DNA of 64,000 nt from Canna indica. Taxonomy: Eukaryota > Streptophyta > Magnoliopsida > Zingiberales > Cannaceae. How positions within the stretch are numbered: position 1 is the stretch's first letter; each line of letters begins with the position of its first letter. The stretch lies in assembly GCA_034359265.1 (NCBI GenBank), contig CP136898.1:1676501-1740500 (forward strand). The letters run 5' to 3'. Made by a program: the position numbers and the translations under genes. The notes below the pieces were generated by a model. The model was not told where the DNA came from. It ran no database searches and saw only the letters and a program-made list of their open reading frames with translations. Positions 37,245-47,599 of the stretch are shown here, piece after piece.

Positions 37245-37412
37245 TTATCCATTCGAACAAATGCGGCACAGACATCGGATTTGATCACCCATGCTAACGA
37301 AATTCCGATTCGAATAGGCGAAATTTAGGAAGTACGTTACGCCTAATCGAAACTCATTCGTTAAAGCTCCACGATCAAGACGTCGGTACATCCAACTTCG
37401 ATCAGCCGACAT
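37245..37412 (-). pseudogene. Transpos_assoc fragment of TNP2-like transposase
   Basis: ATG at 37412, encoding SADRSWMYRRLDRGALTNEF and GDQIRCLCRICSNG, then truncated at the deletion joining it to element 3' sequence near 37250. Confidence 0.8.
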
Positions 37413-37493
37413 GATTCTGTCAATCAATGACAATTTCTTTGGTTAATGTCTTTAGGTGAGATTGTCCTATTCCATTCGGGATTTATGTTATTC

Positions 37494-37669
37494 GTACTGC
37501 ACTTACGTTTTTATTTTAACTATTAACTAATTATTCTAAATTTCGACAGCATCTCCCTACAGTTCTCCGAATACGCATATCATCTGGGCGCGTATCGGAG
37601 AACAAGAGAGATGTTGCCGAAATTTAGAATAATTAGTTAACAGTTAAAATAAAAACGTAAGTGCAGTAC
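37494..37669. repeat. 176-bp hairpin, element 36685-38716
   Basis: Third copy of the conserved near-palindrome, same length as at 14072-14247. Confidence 0.85.
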
Positions 37670-37867
37670 AAATAACTATATTCCCAAATTGTCCAATCAG
37701 GAACAATTCAAGAATTGTACGTCGTATAATAGATCATCTACTTCTTTTACACGAACATACAATCCCCGAACGGATCTAAGGTTTTGCTAAATCATATCCG
37801 ATTCGTCGATGCGTACGTGAAACATATCAACTCGTCGGATGGATGATTATTTTCTAAATGTTTCGAG

Positions 37868-37990
37868 ACAGTTCGAGTCCATATTGGACGATTCCGGCGC
37901 GCGTCCGAAGTGGACGATTCCTGCGCGAGTCCGAATTGGACGATTCCGGCGCGAGTCCGAAGTGGACGATTCCGGCGCGCGTCCGAAATT
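37868..37990 (-). repeat. 26-bp minisatellite, shortest copy
   Basis: About four to five units of the family minisatellite, in reverse. Confidence 0.8.
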
Positions 37991-38929
37991 AATCTAAACC
38001 CTAATAATTAATCTAACAAATTAAACAATTAATCTAAACAATTAATTAACATTTATAAAATAATTAATTAACAATTTCAAAACTATATATATATATATTC
38101 CGGCGCCGGAGTCCACCCTCAGGCGCCGGCGTACAGTGGCCGGACACACTGTCCGGCCACTGTAGAAGGTCCGGCGGCGGCCATAGTCCGACCGCCGCCG
38201 ACCGAAACCCTAGAAATAGGGTTTCGGTCAGATTTTAACATCTTCGACCGAAACGGTATAGGCCGGCCGATCAACATACCGGCAGTAGCGGCAGCGGTGC
38301 GGCGGCGAGAGGCGTCGGCGTCGACAGCAGCGGCGAGCGGTGTTGGCAGGAGCGGCGGCGGAAGCAGCGGGAGGAAGAAGGGTCGGGCGCGAGAGCGTGT
38401 CCTATATAAACTTATCAGCAACAGCTCACCCGCCCGTTAGAAAGCCGTTGCTGATAATTTATTATCAGCAACTGCTCACTTATCCGTTAGCAAGCCGTTG
38501 CTGAAAATTAAAACATCAGCAACGGCTCGCCTATCCGTATGAACGCCGTTGCTGATAATTAAAATAATCAGCAACGGCTCGGTTTTCCGTTAGAACGCCG
38601 TTGCAGATACAGATATCTGCAACGGCTCGGGCGGCCGTAAGAATGCCGTTGCAAATAGCAACGGCTTGAGCGGCCGTTGCTGATAGCCGTTGCTGAAGAC
38701 CAAGTTTCTAGTAGTGTATATTTCATATTTGAGATAATTAAACTCATTATATATATTAATTAGAATTGATCATCAATCAATTAAGATTTTTATTAGGATC
38801 AATTCTAAAAATAAATAAATTAATTAATTAATTTATATTTTGCCATTTAAATTAAGGTTACTTCGATTTTTATTTTAGTTCATGATTTTTAATTCGTTCT
38901 TATTTATTTTTCGCGCAACCCGCGGGTTA

Positions 38930-39330
38930 TATATATATATATATTGGTCCTCGTGTGTCTCGTTTCAATATTTTATTTGCAACTGATTTCTATCAAATGT
39001 ACATACACAAGATTTGATTTAACCTAAACAAAATCTACCGCAATTAATTCTATATTAAAGGACAAGCTAAAATTATATTAAAAGCAAACACGGTTCAACT
39101 TTTTATCTTGTATATATGAACTTATATTGGTTAATTTTATCCAATATCCGGATATAATAATGGATGTACCTAAATGCATCCATATCTTTATTGTATTTGA
39201 TTACTTCTTCAGTCATTTCAATTATAAAATTATATCTAAATATTTTTATATTATTGTTTTACTCGATATTAATTAATTTTGTTAATAATTGTCATCGCTG
39301 ACATCATGAGATTTTTATTTTCGGGATAGA
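38930..39330 (+). repeat. Duplicated OMT upstream region (gene 3 copy)
   Basis: Matches 32880-33239 plus 35005-35130 and, more loosely, 49690-49870. It carries the empty site for the 33240-35004 transposon. Confidence 0.7.
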
Positions 39331-39485
39331 CTGAATCTTAATTACATAATCAACGAGTGCCTTACTTCCTATACATTTTAATTTACATTAATAAACTAAA
39401 TTATCAACGCACTATTTGCAATTAAAAAATAAAATGAAGTAATTAATTAACACAAATTAGTTAACACAAATGTCATCTTCTTAAT

Positions 39486-39495
39486 TATATATAAC
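39486..39495 (+). promoter_or_regulatory. Putative TATA box of OMT gene 3
   Basis: TATATATAAC lies 54-63 bp before the start codon. The aligned sequence upstream of gene 4 is 'cttatatgca'. Confidence 0.4.
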
Positions 39496-39548
39496 TTGAT
39501 GGAGATTTCTAGTTTTCTACGCACGGAGAGAAGAGAAGAGAAAGTATA

Positions 39549-40731
39549 ATGGCGGGTTGTACTGTTGAAGAGAGTAGTAGTAGTAGTACTCCCACCGTGG
39601 AAGAGCTTGAAGCCCTCGGCGATGTGTGGAACCAGACCTTCAGCTTCGTCACCTCCATGTCCCTCAAGTGCGCCGTCGACCTCCGCATCCCCGACGCCAT
39701 CCACGCCCACGGCGCCGCCATCACTCTCGCCCAGCTCGCCGCCGCCCTCTCCGTCGCTCCCGCCAAGCTCTCCGCCCTCCGCTGCCTCATGCGCCTCCTT
39801 GTCCACAACGGCTGCTTCGCCAAGCAAGCCAAAAGCAGCGCCGACGAGGACGACGCCTACGTCCTCACGCCCATCTCGCGGCTTCTCGTGAGCTCAAAGC
39901 CGACAAGCGTGGCCCCCCTGGTCACCTTGGAGCTCCACCCGCTCTTTATCGAGACATGGCTCCTGACGGCCACCTGGTTCCGCGGGAGCGCGCCGACGGT
40001 GTTCCACGCGGCCCAGGGGAAGGAGATATTCGACTACTTTCCCCGGCACCCGCAACTCGCCGCCGGGGTCAAAAGTATGTTAGAGAAGGACTCGCAGCTG
40101 GTGGGCGCCGCCCTCGTCAAGAAGCACCCGGAGGTGTTCGACGGAGTCGGGTCCATGGTGGACGTCACCGGCTGTGTGGGCGCCAAGGGTGCCTTGGCGG
40201 CCGTCATCGCCGAGGCCTTCCCGCAATTGAAGTGCTCGGTTCTCGAGGATCACGTCGTGGTCGCGGCTTTCGCGAGCGCTAAAAGGCCGCCGGTGAACTT
40301 AGAGTTTGTTGCGGGAGACATGTTCGAGCACATCCCGTCTGCTGACCTCCTCATGCTCAAGGTAATTAATTACAAATGCCTACAAATGTTAGTAATTGAT
40401 TGATTAACGTGACATGTATACATTATTGCAGTGGGTGCTGATGACATACAACGATGAGGATTGCGTGAAGATTCTGAAGCGTTGCAAAGAGGCAATCAAG
40501 GATCATAAAGGAGGGAGAGTGGTTATAATTGACATAGTTCTCAAAGAAGAGGCGGAAAGGTTTGATAAGTCATGTGAGACGCATCTGTTCTTCGACATGC
40601 TGACGATGGTGATGCGAGGTGGAAAGCAACGGGAAGAGCAGGAATGGAGTAAACTCTTTACTGAAGCTGGTTTCTCCAACTACAAGATCACTCCTTTCGG
40701 ACCGCGCTCGTTGATCCAAGTTTATCCTTGA
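39549..40731 (+). CDS. COMT-type O-methyltransferase-like protein 3 (catalytic residues lost)
   Basis: Exons 39549-40361 and 40432-40731 (70-bp GT-AG intron) encode 370 residues. The N-terminus has a Ser/Thr run (MAGCTVEESSSSSTPTVEEL) before the family VWNQTFSFVTSMSLKCAVDL. The SAM loop reads VDVTGCVGAKGA. Catalytic His is Met275 (WVLMTYNDEDC), the first acid is Asp (IIDIVL) and the second is Gln (GKQREEQEW). In addition the LDLPH segment, whose Asp normally contacts SAM, is shortened to LEDHVV. The gene shares promoter and 3' flank with gene 4, so the two arose from a recent duplication of about 2 kb. Active-site changes predate that duplication. Function unknown. Confidence 0.9.
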
Positions 40732-41213
40732 TGCATGCATCTTCATTGTACAAACAGATATATATAATATGTGTGTATGTGTGTTGTAGAATATAATCTC
40801 CAAAGTGTGCATTCGAATGATCACCAGGTTGCTTGTGCGTTGAATATGTAGTAATGAGATTGCTGAAAAATAAATGATGATTCTGTCTTGAATTAGAAAA
40901 ATATGTAGTCGTGATGAATTGTGTAAACAGTACTAGATGGATTGAAGTTGAATGATCAGCGTGTATGGCAGCCTACTATTGAATGAAATTGAATGATCAG
41001 CGTGTATGGCAGCCTACTATATTGCTGTTATGGTCATGTCTTCTTTTTTCAAAGATATATAGGAGGTTTTCATTCAAAAATGAAGGTGTCCGAATGTAAC
41101 GTACGTAGCATTACAGCAACATCACTTCCTAGGAGGAAAGATAAGAACTAACAAACAAAGAAAATTAAGTATTCATTACGGCTGATTTTAATTCTCTTAT
41201 AAGTACAATTGTA
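40732..41213. other. 3' flank of OMT gene 3
   Basis: Presumed 3'UTR. 40828-40930 is repeated downstream of OMT gene 4 (51402-51510). A direct repeat of about 32 bp ('gaatgatcagcgtgtatggc...') lies at about 40950-40981 and 40989-41020. Confidence 0.65.
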
Positions 41214-41994
41214 TATCACTACTAGAATATTAGCTATCGGCCACGGGGCTCACCGACAGCCACCTGGGCCGTCAGAATCATTCACGGCTTTCCGACGACC
41301 GTAGGGGGCCGTGGCTGATGTAACTCAATCAGCCGTGGCTCGTATACGACCGCTCAATGTCGTCGCTCTTAGATGATGGCGTGGACGGGGCGCGAAATAA
41401 AATAACCTAGTAGCGACGGCTTAGCGGGGGCCAAAGGGTCGTCAGTCATATAAGTAAGTAATTAGCCACGGCCAAAAGCGGCTGTCGCTTATTAATTAAT
41501 GGTACGAACGCAGCGCAAAAATAAAAAACACGTCACCGACGGCTGAGAGAGGGCTACGCGACCGTCGCTGATAATATTATTAGTTGTCCACAGTTTACCG
41601 ACGGCTAAGGGGCCGTCGGTGAAAAACCTTTTTATTTGTGTTCGCGCCCAACCCTTCGTCTTTTGCCCGTTCTCTTCTCTCTCTACCGCTGCCAACCTAG
41701 ATCGTCGTCGATCGTCCTCTGCACCGTCCGCCCCGACCCTTCTCGCCATCGAGACGTCGCCCTCGCCCTTGTCGCATCGCCGCCTACTCCCTCTCCCCTC
41801 TCCGTCGACACCAAGGTGAGTGTCTCCCCTCTCCCCTCTCTAGGCCGGCGCCGGCCAATTTTGATTTGATTTTTTTCAAATTAGATTAATTAGGTTTGTT
41901 AATTAGTGTTAATTATTTAGGGTTATTTCTTAATTAGATTTAATTAGGGTAGAATAAATATTAGGATTAATTTTAGTTGAGTGTAATTATATTT

Positions 41995-42450
41995 TTGAAA
42001 TTGTCCACTTTGGACTTGCGCGAGCCGAAATCGTCCACTTTAGACTCGCGGCCAAATCGTCCACGGTGGACTCATGTCGGAATCATCCACAATGGATAGA
42101 CTCGCGTCGGAATCGTCCACAATGGATGGACTCGTGCGCGCCGGAATCATCCACTTTAGACTCGTGGCCAAATTGTCCACGATGGACTCGCGCCGGAATC
42201 GTCCACAATGGATGGACTCGCGACCAAATCATCCACGGTGGACTCGCACCGGAATGGTCCACAATGGATGGACTCGCGCGCGCTGAAATCGTCCACTTTG
42301 GAGTCGCAGCCAAATCATCCACGGTGGACTCGCTCGCGTCGAAATCGTCCACTTTGGACTCGCGGCCAAATCATCCACGGTGGCTCGCGATGGAATCGTC
42401 CACTTTGGACTCCCTCGGAATTGTCTACTGTGGACTCGCACCGACATCCA
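41995..42450 (+). repeat. Expanded minisatellite in the diverged CACTA element
   Basis: About 16 irregular units based on 'gaatcgtccac(aatgga/tttgga)ctcgcg', longer and more variable than in the main family. Reading frames across it are repeat artefacts. Confidence 0.8.
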
Positions 42451-42769
42451 TAAATTTAGAAAAAAATCAAGACGAGTTAATACATTTCACGTACACATCG
42501 ACAAGTCAAGTTTAAATTTTGCAAAATCTTAGATCCGTTCGGGGGTTGTATGTTCGTGTAAACGATGTAAATGATCTTTTATACGACGTACAACCCTTCA
42601 ATTGTCTCTAATTGGGTAATTTGGGAACATAGTTATTTATATTGCACTTAATTTATTTTCTTTTAGTCATTATTCATTTTTAAATTTTGGCGTGTATCTC
42701 CCTTGTTCTCCCTTAATTAAATTATATATTGTGTATAATGATACTAATGTATTTGTTTTTTAATGTAAG

Positions 42770-43430
42770 ACGTGTGTGACGGAGGACGGCACCGTCCAAC
42801 GCCCGTCGACGATGGAGGTGTTTGAGTGCACTCACCGTCGTCAACGAGGAACGGGGGACTACATTGATAGCAGAGTCTCGATCATAATGGTAAGTATTTA
42901 TGTCTATTTGATTTACATAATATTTATTTATAGTTTATATATATTTAAAATATAAATACGTGTAGGAAACATACACGAGGACTGTGATCGAGCGTGGAGG
43001 CACACCGGAGGAGTTCGATGCGGGAACTTGGGTGGAGGCCGCAGGTGGTTGTGAGCACGATCGTGTTTATGGCTTTGCAGACAATGGCCATGCACGCACT
43101 GTGCTCGGGCCACTTGGGGCACCGACCCCTCTGGCTGCGGGTGAGCGGTCCTCGACATCCCGGGAGCAGGACCAGAGCCGGATATCGACATTGGAGTCGG
43201 AGCTCACCTAGCAGAGATAGACGATGGAGGAGCAGAGGCTGGCGAAGGAGGAGCAGAGACGGACGAATGAAGAGTTGAGACAGATGATGCATAACATGCA
43301 GACACTCCTCACTCGAATTGCATCTCACTCTGGCCTTCTACCGATGATGTCGTAGCCGTCCTCCTCCTCGACCCAATCGACACTCCCGACTCAGTTGTTG
43401 TCGACTCCACCGCCTCCACCGCAGCCGTGA
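42770..43430 (+). pseudogene. Transposase_24 fragment (last two exons)
   Basis: Exon 42770-42890 encodes TEDGTVQRPSTMEVFECTHR and exon 42966-43430 encodes TVIERGGTPEEFDAGTWVEA, HARTVLGPLGAPTP and then an in-frame TAG near 43209. Exons 1-3 are missing. Confidence 0.75.
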
Positions 43431-44829
43431 GATTTTGGTTGGTTATATTTTGTTTATATTTTGATACATGTTTGTATACTGATAGTTGCTTATATACTTA
43501 TGGATATATATATATATATATATATATAATATTTTGATAATTATTTGCTTCCGGTTTGAGGCTTAGATTGATGATATTTATGTAAAATTTGTATATTTGG
43601 TTTCAAATGCATGTGTATGATGTTTTTTTGTTGTAATCTGTGATTGAAAATATATTGTAATCTATAAATATCATTGTATACAAGAATTTACAAATTTTTA
43701 ATTTTTTTTAGTTATAGGATATACCTTCAGCCACGGCTTACCCACGGTCGACCGTCACTAATTGAGTCGTGGCTGAAAGCTTGTCGTAAATGACTGATGG
43801 TCTGGGTAGCACCAAATATCACGATTGCTAATAGTATCACTGATGGCCAAAAGTCATGGATGATATGTTTGTACCAGTGACAGACGCCTACAGCCATCAC
43901 TGATGTGTTTAAATCAGCGACAGCGCTCGTGGCTATCGCTGATGATTACTTGTGACAGTTGGGAGAGGCCGTCATAACTTATCTGAGATGCGCACATCAG
44001 TGGCGGCGTTTTTCCATTGCTAACCCCATCCGTGATATATAGTTGTTACCGACGGTTCATCCATGGCTTGAGCCATCGGTGATGACGACAATTCTAGTAG
44101 TGTATGTCAACTTAAATTTTATATTTTTAGTCTTATTTATTTATTTATTGAATTAATAAAAAAAAAGAAAAAAAATGAAAATATTCCGATAGGGTACCCG
44201 AAACCTATGATATAGTACATGTTTTGGGGAGAAGAAATGATCACATGTTCTAATAGGGTGCTCGGAACATGTACTCCATAGGTTACAAGTAGAATCTGAT
44301 TCTAGATTCCAACAAGGTAGGGTTCAGATTGAGAACCTAAAAAATGGTCGTATACAAAGTAGGATATGAATATCATAAAAAAAAATATGATTTCTGAACC
44401 TGCTCACCCCTTAATAAAAAGGGATAATAGATTAAAAAATCACAAGGTTTGCAAAAATTTTCGTTCTACCCATGATTTCAAATTTAGCCTGTAAATGCAC
44501 AACATTTACTTCCATTTATGTCATCTACCAAATCGTCACGTGTCGTCTCAACTTAGCTGACGTAGAGGTAAACGACGCTCGCGTGGCTGACGGCTTCCTA
44601 CGTCGCCTACCACGTACAATTAAGACTCTGGGCTTCACATAAATGAAATGAAGTGGGGATAAAATCCTAAGACTGTGGGCCCCGCATATGAAAGTGGAGT
44701 ATGTGATTTCCGAGTGGCCCCACAGCACGTACACCAATCCAACCTTGCCCTCCTTGATCCCCCGCTCGATCCTTCTGCGCAACCACTATCGTCGCTGCCC
44801 AATCTGACCTTGCCCGCTCCATCTCCACT

Positions 44830-45065
44830 GATCTCCTCAAGCTCTCCGCTCCCTCCGCCGCCGATCGCTCCTCGATGAGTCACTCTCCCTCCTTGGTCGC
44901 CGCAAACTTCTTCCTTTTTCCGCCTCTTCCCTTCTCCTCTCTCCACCGATCTCCTCAAGCTCTCCGCTCCGTCCTCCGCCGATCGCTCCTCGATGAGTCA
45001 CTCTCCCTCCTTGGTCGTCGCAAACTTCTTCCTTTTTCCGCCTCTTCCCTTCTCCTCTTTCTCAC
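44830..45065 (+). repeat. About 118-bp tandem duplication inside the Pack-MULE
   Basis: Two nearly identical copies containing 'gatctcctcaagctctccgc' and 'ctccctccttggtcg', meeting near 44945. They may be a duplicated 5' leader of a captured gene. Confidence 0.75.
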
Positions 45066-45439
45066 GCCATTGGAAACTCTCATCCAAATTCTGCGATGAT
45101 CCCCAAATCGAGTATGGTGACATCTTCAAGGTCACCCTCGAACATGAGGGAGACCGTGTGAGGAATTTGATCGGACATCTTGGTTATTTGAGAAGGCACC
45201 AGTCATATATATATATATATATAATCTGGAGCTCAAATGAAAGCACGAGGGTGGGAGGATGAGTACAAGTCAAATTTTCTTAAAGAAATTGCATCTAATT
45301 GCTCGCCTTCTTCTTCTATTTTGCATGCAATTTAAGTCAACTTTCTTCTATTTTTACTTTTTTTCTTTTAATTTTGTTGTCTTCTTCACCAACATCCAAT
45401 TCTCTCTCTCTCCTCTGTTTTTTGCTACTTGAGCTTGAT

Positions 45440-45563
45440 AATGAAGGATTTACTCGATGCCACTCCCCACAGTTGCGGCCTTAGTTGGAGTCCGACCACC
45501 GATATCTGCAGCAATTGGATCGGCGTCACCTATACCGACGATGGCTCCTGCGTCATCATCGTA
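45440..45563 (+). pseudogene. Captured LRR receptor-kinase N-terminal fragment
   Basis: Encodes KDLLDATPHSCGLSWSPTT followed by CSNWIGVTYTDDGS, a match to the start of the ectodomain (LRRNT region) of plant LRR receptor-like kinases of the probable inactive kinase class. It is about 40 codons only, with no LRRs or kinase, and is fused directly to lipoxygenase sequence of the opposite strand. Confidence 0.7.
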
Positions 45564-45566
45564 GCA

Positions 45567-46095
45567 ATTGAAGAGAGAGACCTTGTTGACGAAGAAAACT
45601 CTATCTTGTTTGTTATCGAACTTGGAGTGCAGCCAAGATCTACAACTGATGGTGATGGAAACGACGTCGTCGCCATCGCCTATCTTGAGTACGATATCCT
45701 TGAGGTACATCTCCTTGCGGTGCTCATTCCTCACGGTGACTCTACCGATCTCGCCGAAGTTGGCTGGAACATTGAAGCTTGCTTCGTACTTTGCAATGTC
45801 GGCCGACTGCCTCACCTGCCTTACCAGGGTCAAGCTCGGCGCTGACGAGCTCGAGCTAGAGCGATATGTTGTCGAGCCCCTGCGTGACGCTGAGGTGCGC
45901 GAAGACCCCGCCAACTGTCAGCTGCACGTACACTGACAACGGCCTTCACGGTCACCGGCTGCCTCTTGCAGTTGACCACCTGCGCTGGCACGACCTCCTC
46001 GAGCACGTAGTAGATCTGCCGCCGCCGCTGCCTCAAGGTGGCGAGACAGACGGTGGCCGCCGAGGTGGACAGCGGTAGCGCCGGGTAGTGGTCAA
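45567..46095 (-). pseudogene. Captured 13-lipoxygenase (PLAT domain) fragment
   Basis: Minus strand, in order: VLEEVVPAQVVNCKRQPVTV, frameshift, LTVGGVFAHLSVTQGLDNIS, a stop, LELVSAELDP, frameshift, then FNVPANFGEIGRVTVRNEHR, KEMYLKDIVL, and SWLHSKFDNKQDRVFFVNK. This is the N-terminal region and PLAT/LH2 domain of a plastid type 2 lipoxygenase. The catalytic iron domain is absent. Frameshifts and a stop show it is not a functional gene. Confidence 0.8.
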
Positions 46096-46381
46096 TCAAC
46101 TCTTTGGGATGGATGAGGAGGAGGAGGAGAAGAAGAAATGGGAAAAAGTGATTGCAGCTAGAAGGAAGAAAAGAATAAAGAGAAAAAAAAATATGGGGCC
46201 ATCAGCCACACAAGCGTCGTTTACCTTCACGTCAGCTAAGTTGAGACGACGCGTGACAATTTGGTAGATGACATAAACGGAAGTAAAAGTTATGTATTTA
46301 CAGGCTAAATTTGAAATCATGGGTATAACGTAAAATTTCTGCAAACCTTATGATATTTTTGTCTATTATCCCTAATAAAAA

Positions 46382-46529
46382 ATAGAATTAATTAATGAAT
46401 CTAGCCCAAACTATAGGGGTTTTAACAAATCTAGCCCATCTTTTGCCACAATTCTAGCCCAAACTATAGAATTTATAACCATTATATCCCATCGTGAGAT
46501 ACCCGTTACATTAATCATTAGTTGTTGAC
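46382..46529. other. Spacer between Pack-MULE and hAT MITE
   Basis: Short AT-rich DNA with 'tagcccaaactata' repeated about 60 bp apart. No gene. Confidence 0.5.
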
Positions 46530-46537
46530 GTGACTGC

Positions 46538-46991
46538 TAGGGATGGAAATAGGCCAGGCGGCCTGTCAGGGGCCTGTGGCCTGGTCTGTTTAGAAAAAAA
46601 AATAGGCCTATTTACCTTATCAGGCCAGGCTCATGCTAAATTTAAAGCCTATCGAGCCTGACAGGTCGACCTGGGCCGGTTAAGGTGGTGTATAATATAT
46701 ATATAATAATATTATTTTATTATGTATTTACATTAAAATTATTTTAATTTAATAACTAATATTATTTTAATTTAATAAAACACATGCTACATGCCAAAAT
46801 TTTATATTAGAAGTAGATTATATATAAAAAATTATATTGGAAGTAGACTTCATAAACAAGCCACAGGTCAGGCTCAGACCAAAATTTAAGCCTATAATAG
46901 GTCACAGGCCAAGCCCAGGTCAATTTTCTACCATATAGGCCTGGCCTGTTAAGGCGAAAGCTTGACATGGCCTGACTTGTTTCCACCCCTA
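46538..46991. mobile_element. hAT-type MITE (454 bp)
   Basis: Ends TAGGGATGGAAATAGGCCAGGC and its inverted counterpart ending CCACCCCTA. 'aggcctgg' motifs are subterminal and the centre is AT-rich. Flanking 8-mers GTGACTGC (46530-46537) and GTGGCTAC (46992-46999) match at six of eight positions, consistent with an aged hAT target duplication. Confidence 0.7.
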
Positions 46992-47129
46992 GTGGCTACA
47001 TAGTCAGCTTTTAAAAAATAATGTTTTATTTAATTTTCTTTAGTTTTGCCACCTTAGCCTACACCGTTCTAAAAAATAAAATTAAAAAAAAAAACTTTTT
47101 TGACAAGAGGTTATGTTAGCTTCTTCTCC

Positions 47130-47560
47130 GTCAAGCTTCATGGCATAATACACGCATGGACCTCTCCGACTTCTTCTTTCCCAGCGGCATCGCCACCACC
47201 ACCACCTCGAGCACCATCGAGTGTCGGTACAACGACGCCTTCACCTCGATGCTCCGCCAAAGATGATGATGTCCTTCGCCCGATCCTTGATCTCCACGTA
47301 CCCGTCCGGGTGGACAACTCCCAGGTCACTGGTCAGGAACCAGCTGTCCTTGAACGCTGTGTCGATGTCCACAGCGTTCTTATAGTAGCCCTTCATGATG
47401 TGTTGTCGCGAAGGACAATCTGCCCAAGGGATTTGCCGTTGCGTGGGACGCTCGCCATGGTTGCGGTGTCTTTGACGTCGACATTAGCAAGGAAGAGCAC
47501 GATGATGCTCTGCCGGGCCTTGAGGTGAGCTTGCGCATCCGCCGGTAGGAGGTTCTACTC
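47130..47560 (-). pseudogene. Acyl-activating enzyme (AMP-binding ligase) fragment
   Basis: Minus strand, across several frames: GKSLGQIVLRDNT, KGYYKNAVDIDTAFKDSWF, LTSDLGVVHPDGYVEIKDRA, KDIIIFGG, then VKASLYRHSMVLEVVVVAMP. This is the hinge and C-terminal region of plant acyl-activating enzymes (AAE1-like or 4CL superfamily), including the hinge motif around GYVEIKDRAKD. Stops and frameshifts break it, and the adenylation core is missing. No splice sites are retained nearby, so it is a truncated pseudogene. Confidence 0.75.
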
Positions 47561-47599
47561 CTGCCACCACTCGACACCAGCGTTGGTCCTGTCGCCTCG

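Larger units (their letters stand above)
36685..38716 (-). mobile_element. Internally deleted CACTA element, reverse orientation (2.0 kb)
   Basis: CACTACTAGAAA at 36685 and TTTCTAGTAGTG ending at 38716, with a perfect TAT duplication (36682-36684, 38717-38719). It has a 3' array at 36700-37080, a 5' array at 38410-38700, the 176-bp hairpin and a short minisatellite. Only the Transpos_assoc start of the transposase remains, joined directly to the 3' tail, removing everything else including the Transposase_24 gene. Confidence 0.92.
41217..44102 (+). mobile_element. CACTA element of a diverged subfamily (2.9 kb)
   Basis: CACTACTAGAA at the left, TTCTAGTAGTG at the right, with a perfect TAT duplication (41214-41216, 44103-44105). 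Subterminal motifs differ from the main family ('ccgacggc', 'agccacgg'). The internal order is the same: GC-rich leader (41640-41860), minisatellite (41995-42450), conserved 'cttagatccgttcggg' block, one hairpin arm only, then the end of a Transposase_24 gene. The TNP2-like gene is entirely absent. Confidence 0.92.
44421..46372. mobile_element. Pack-MULE (Mutator-like element carrying gene fragments)
   Basis: Long terminal inverted repeats of about 165 bp begin GGGATAATAGA (44421) and end TCTATTATCCC (46372), flanked by a perfect 9-bp duplication TAATAAAAA (44412-44420, 46373-46381). These are defining features of Mutator-like elements. The interior has no transposase. It holds a tandemly duplicated GC-rich leader and fragments of two unrelated host genes (LRR receptor kinase, lipoxygenase), so it is a Pack-MULE. 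Confidence 0.92.

Noticed and set aside
45429..45845. 138-codon + strand frame as a novel gene
   Set aside because: Its first third is an LRR-kinase fragment and the rest is antisense to lipoxygenase sequence. It is a chimera created inside the Pack-MULE.
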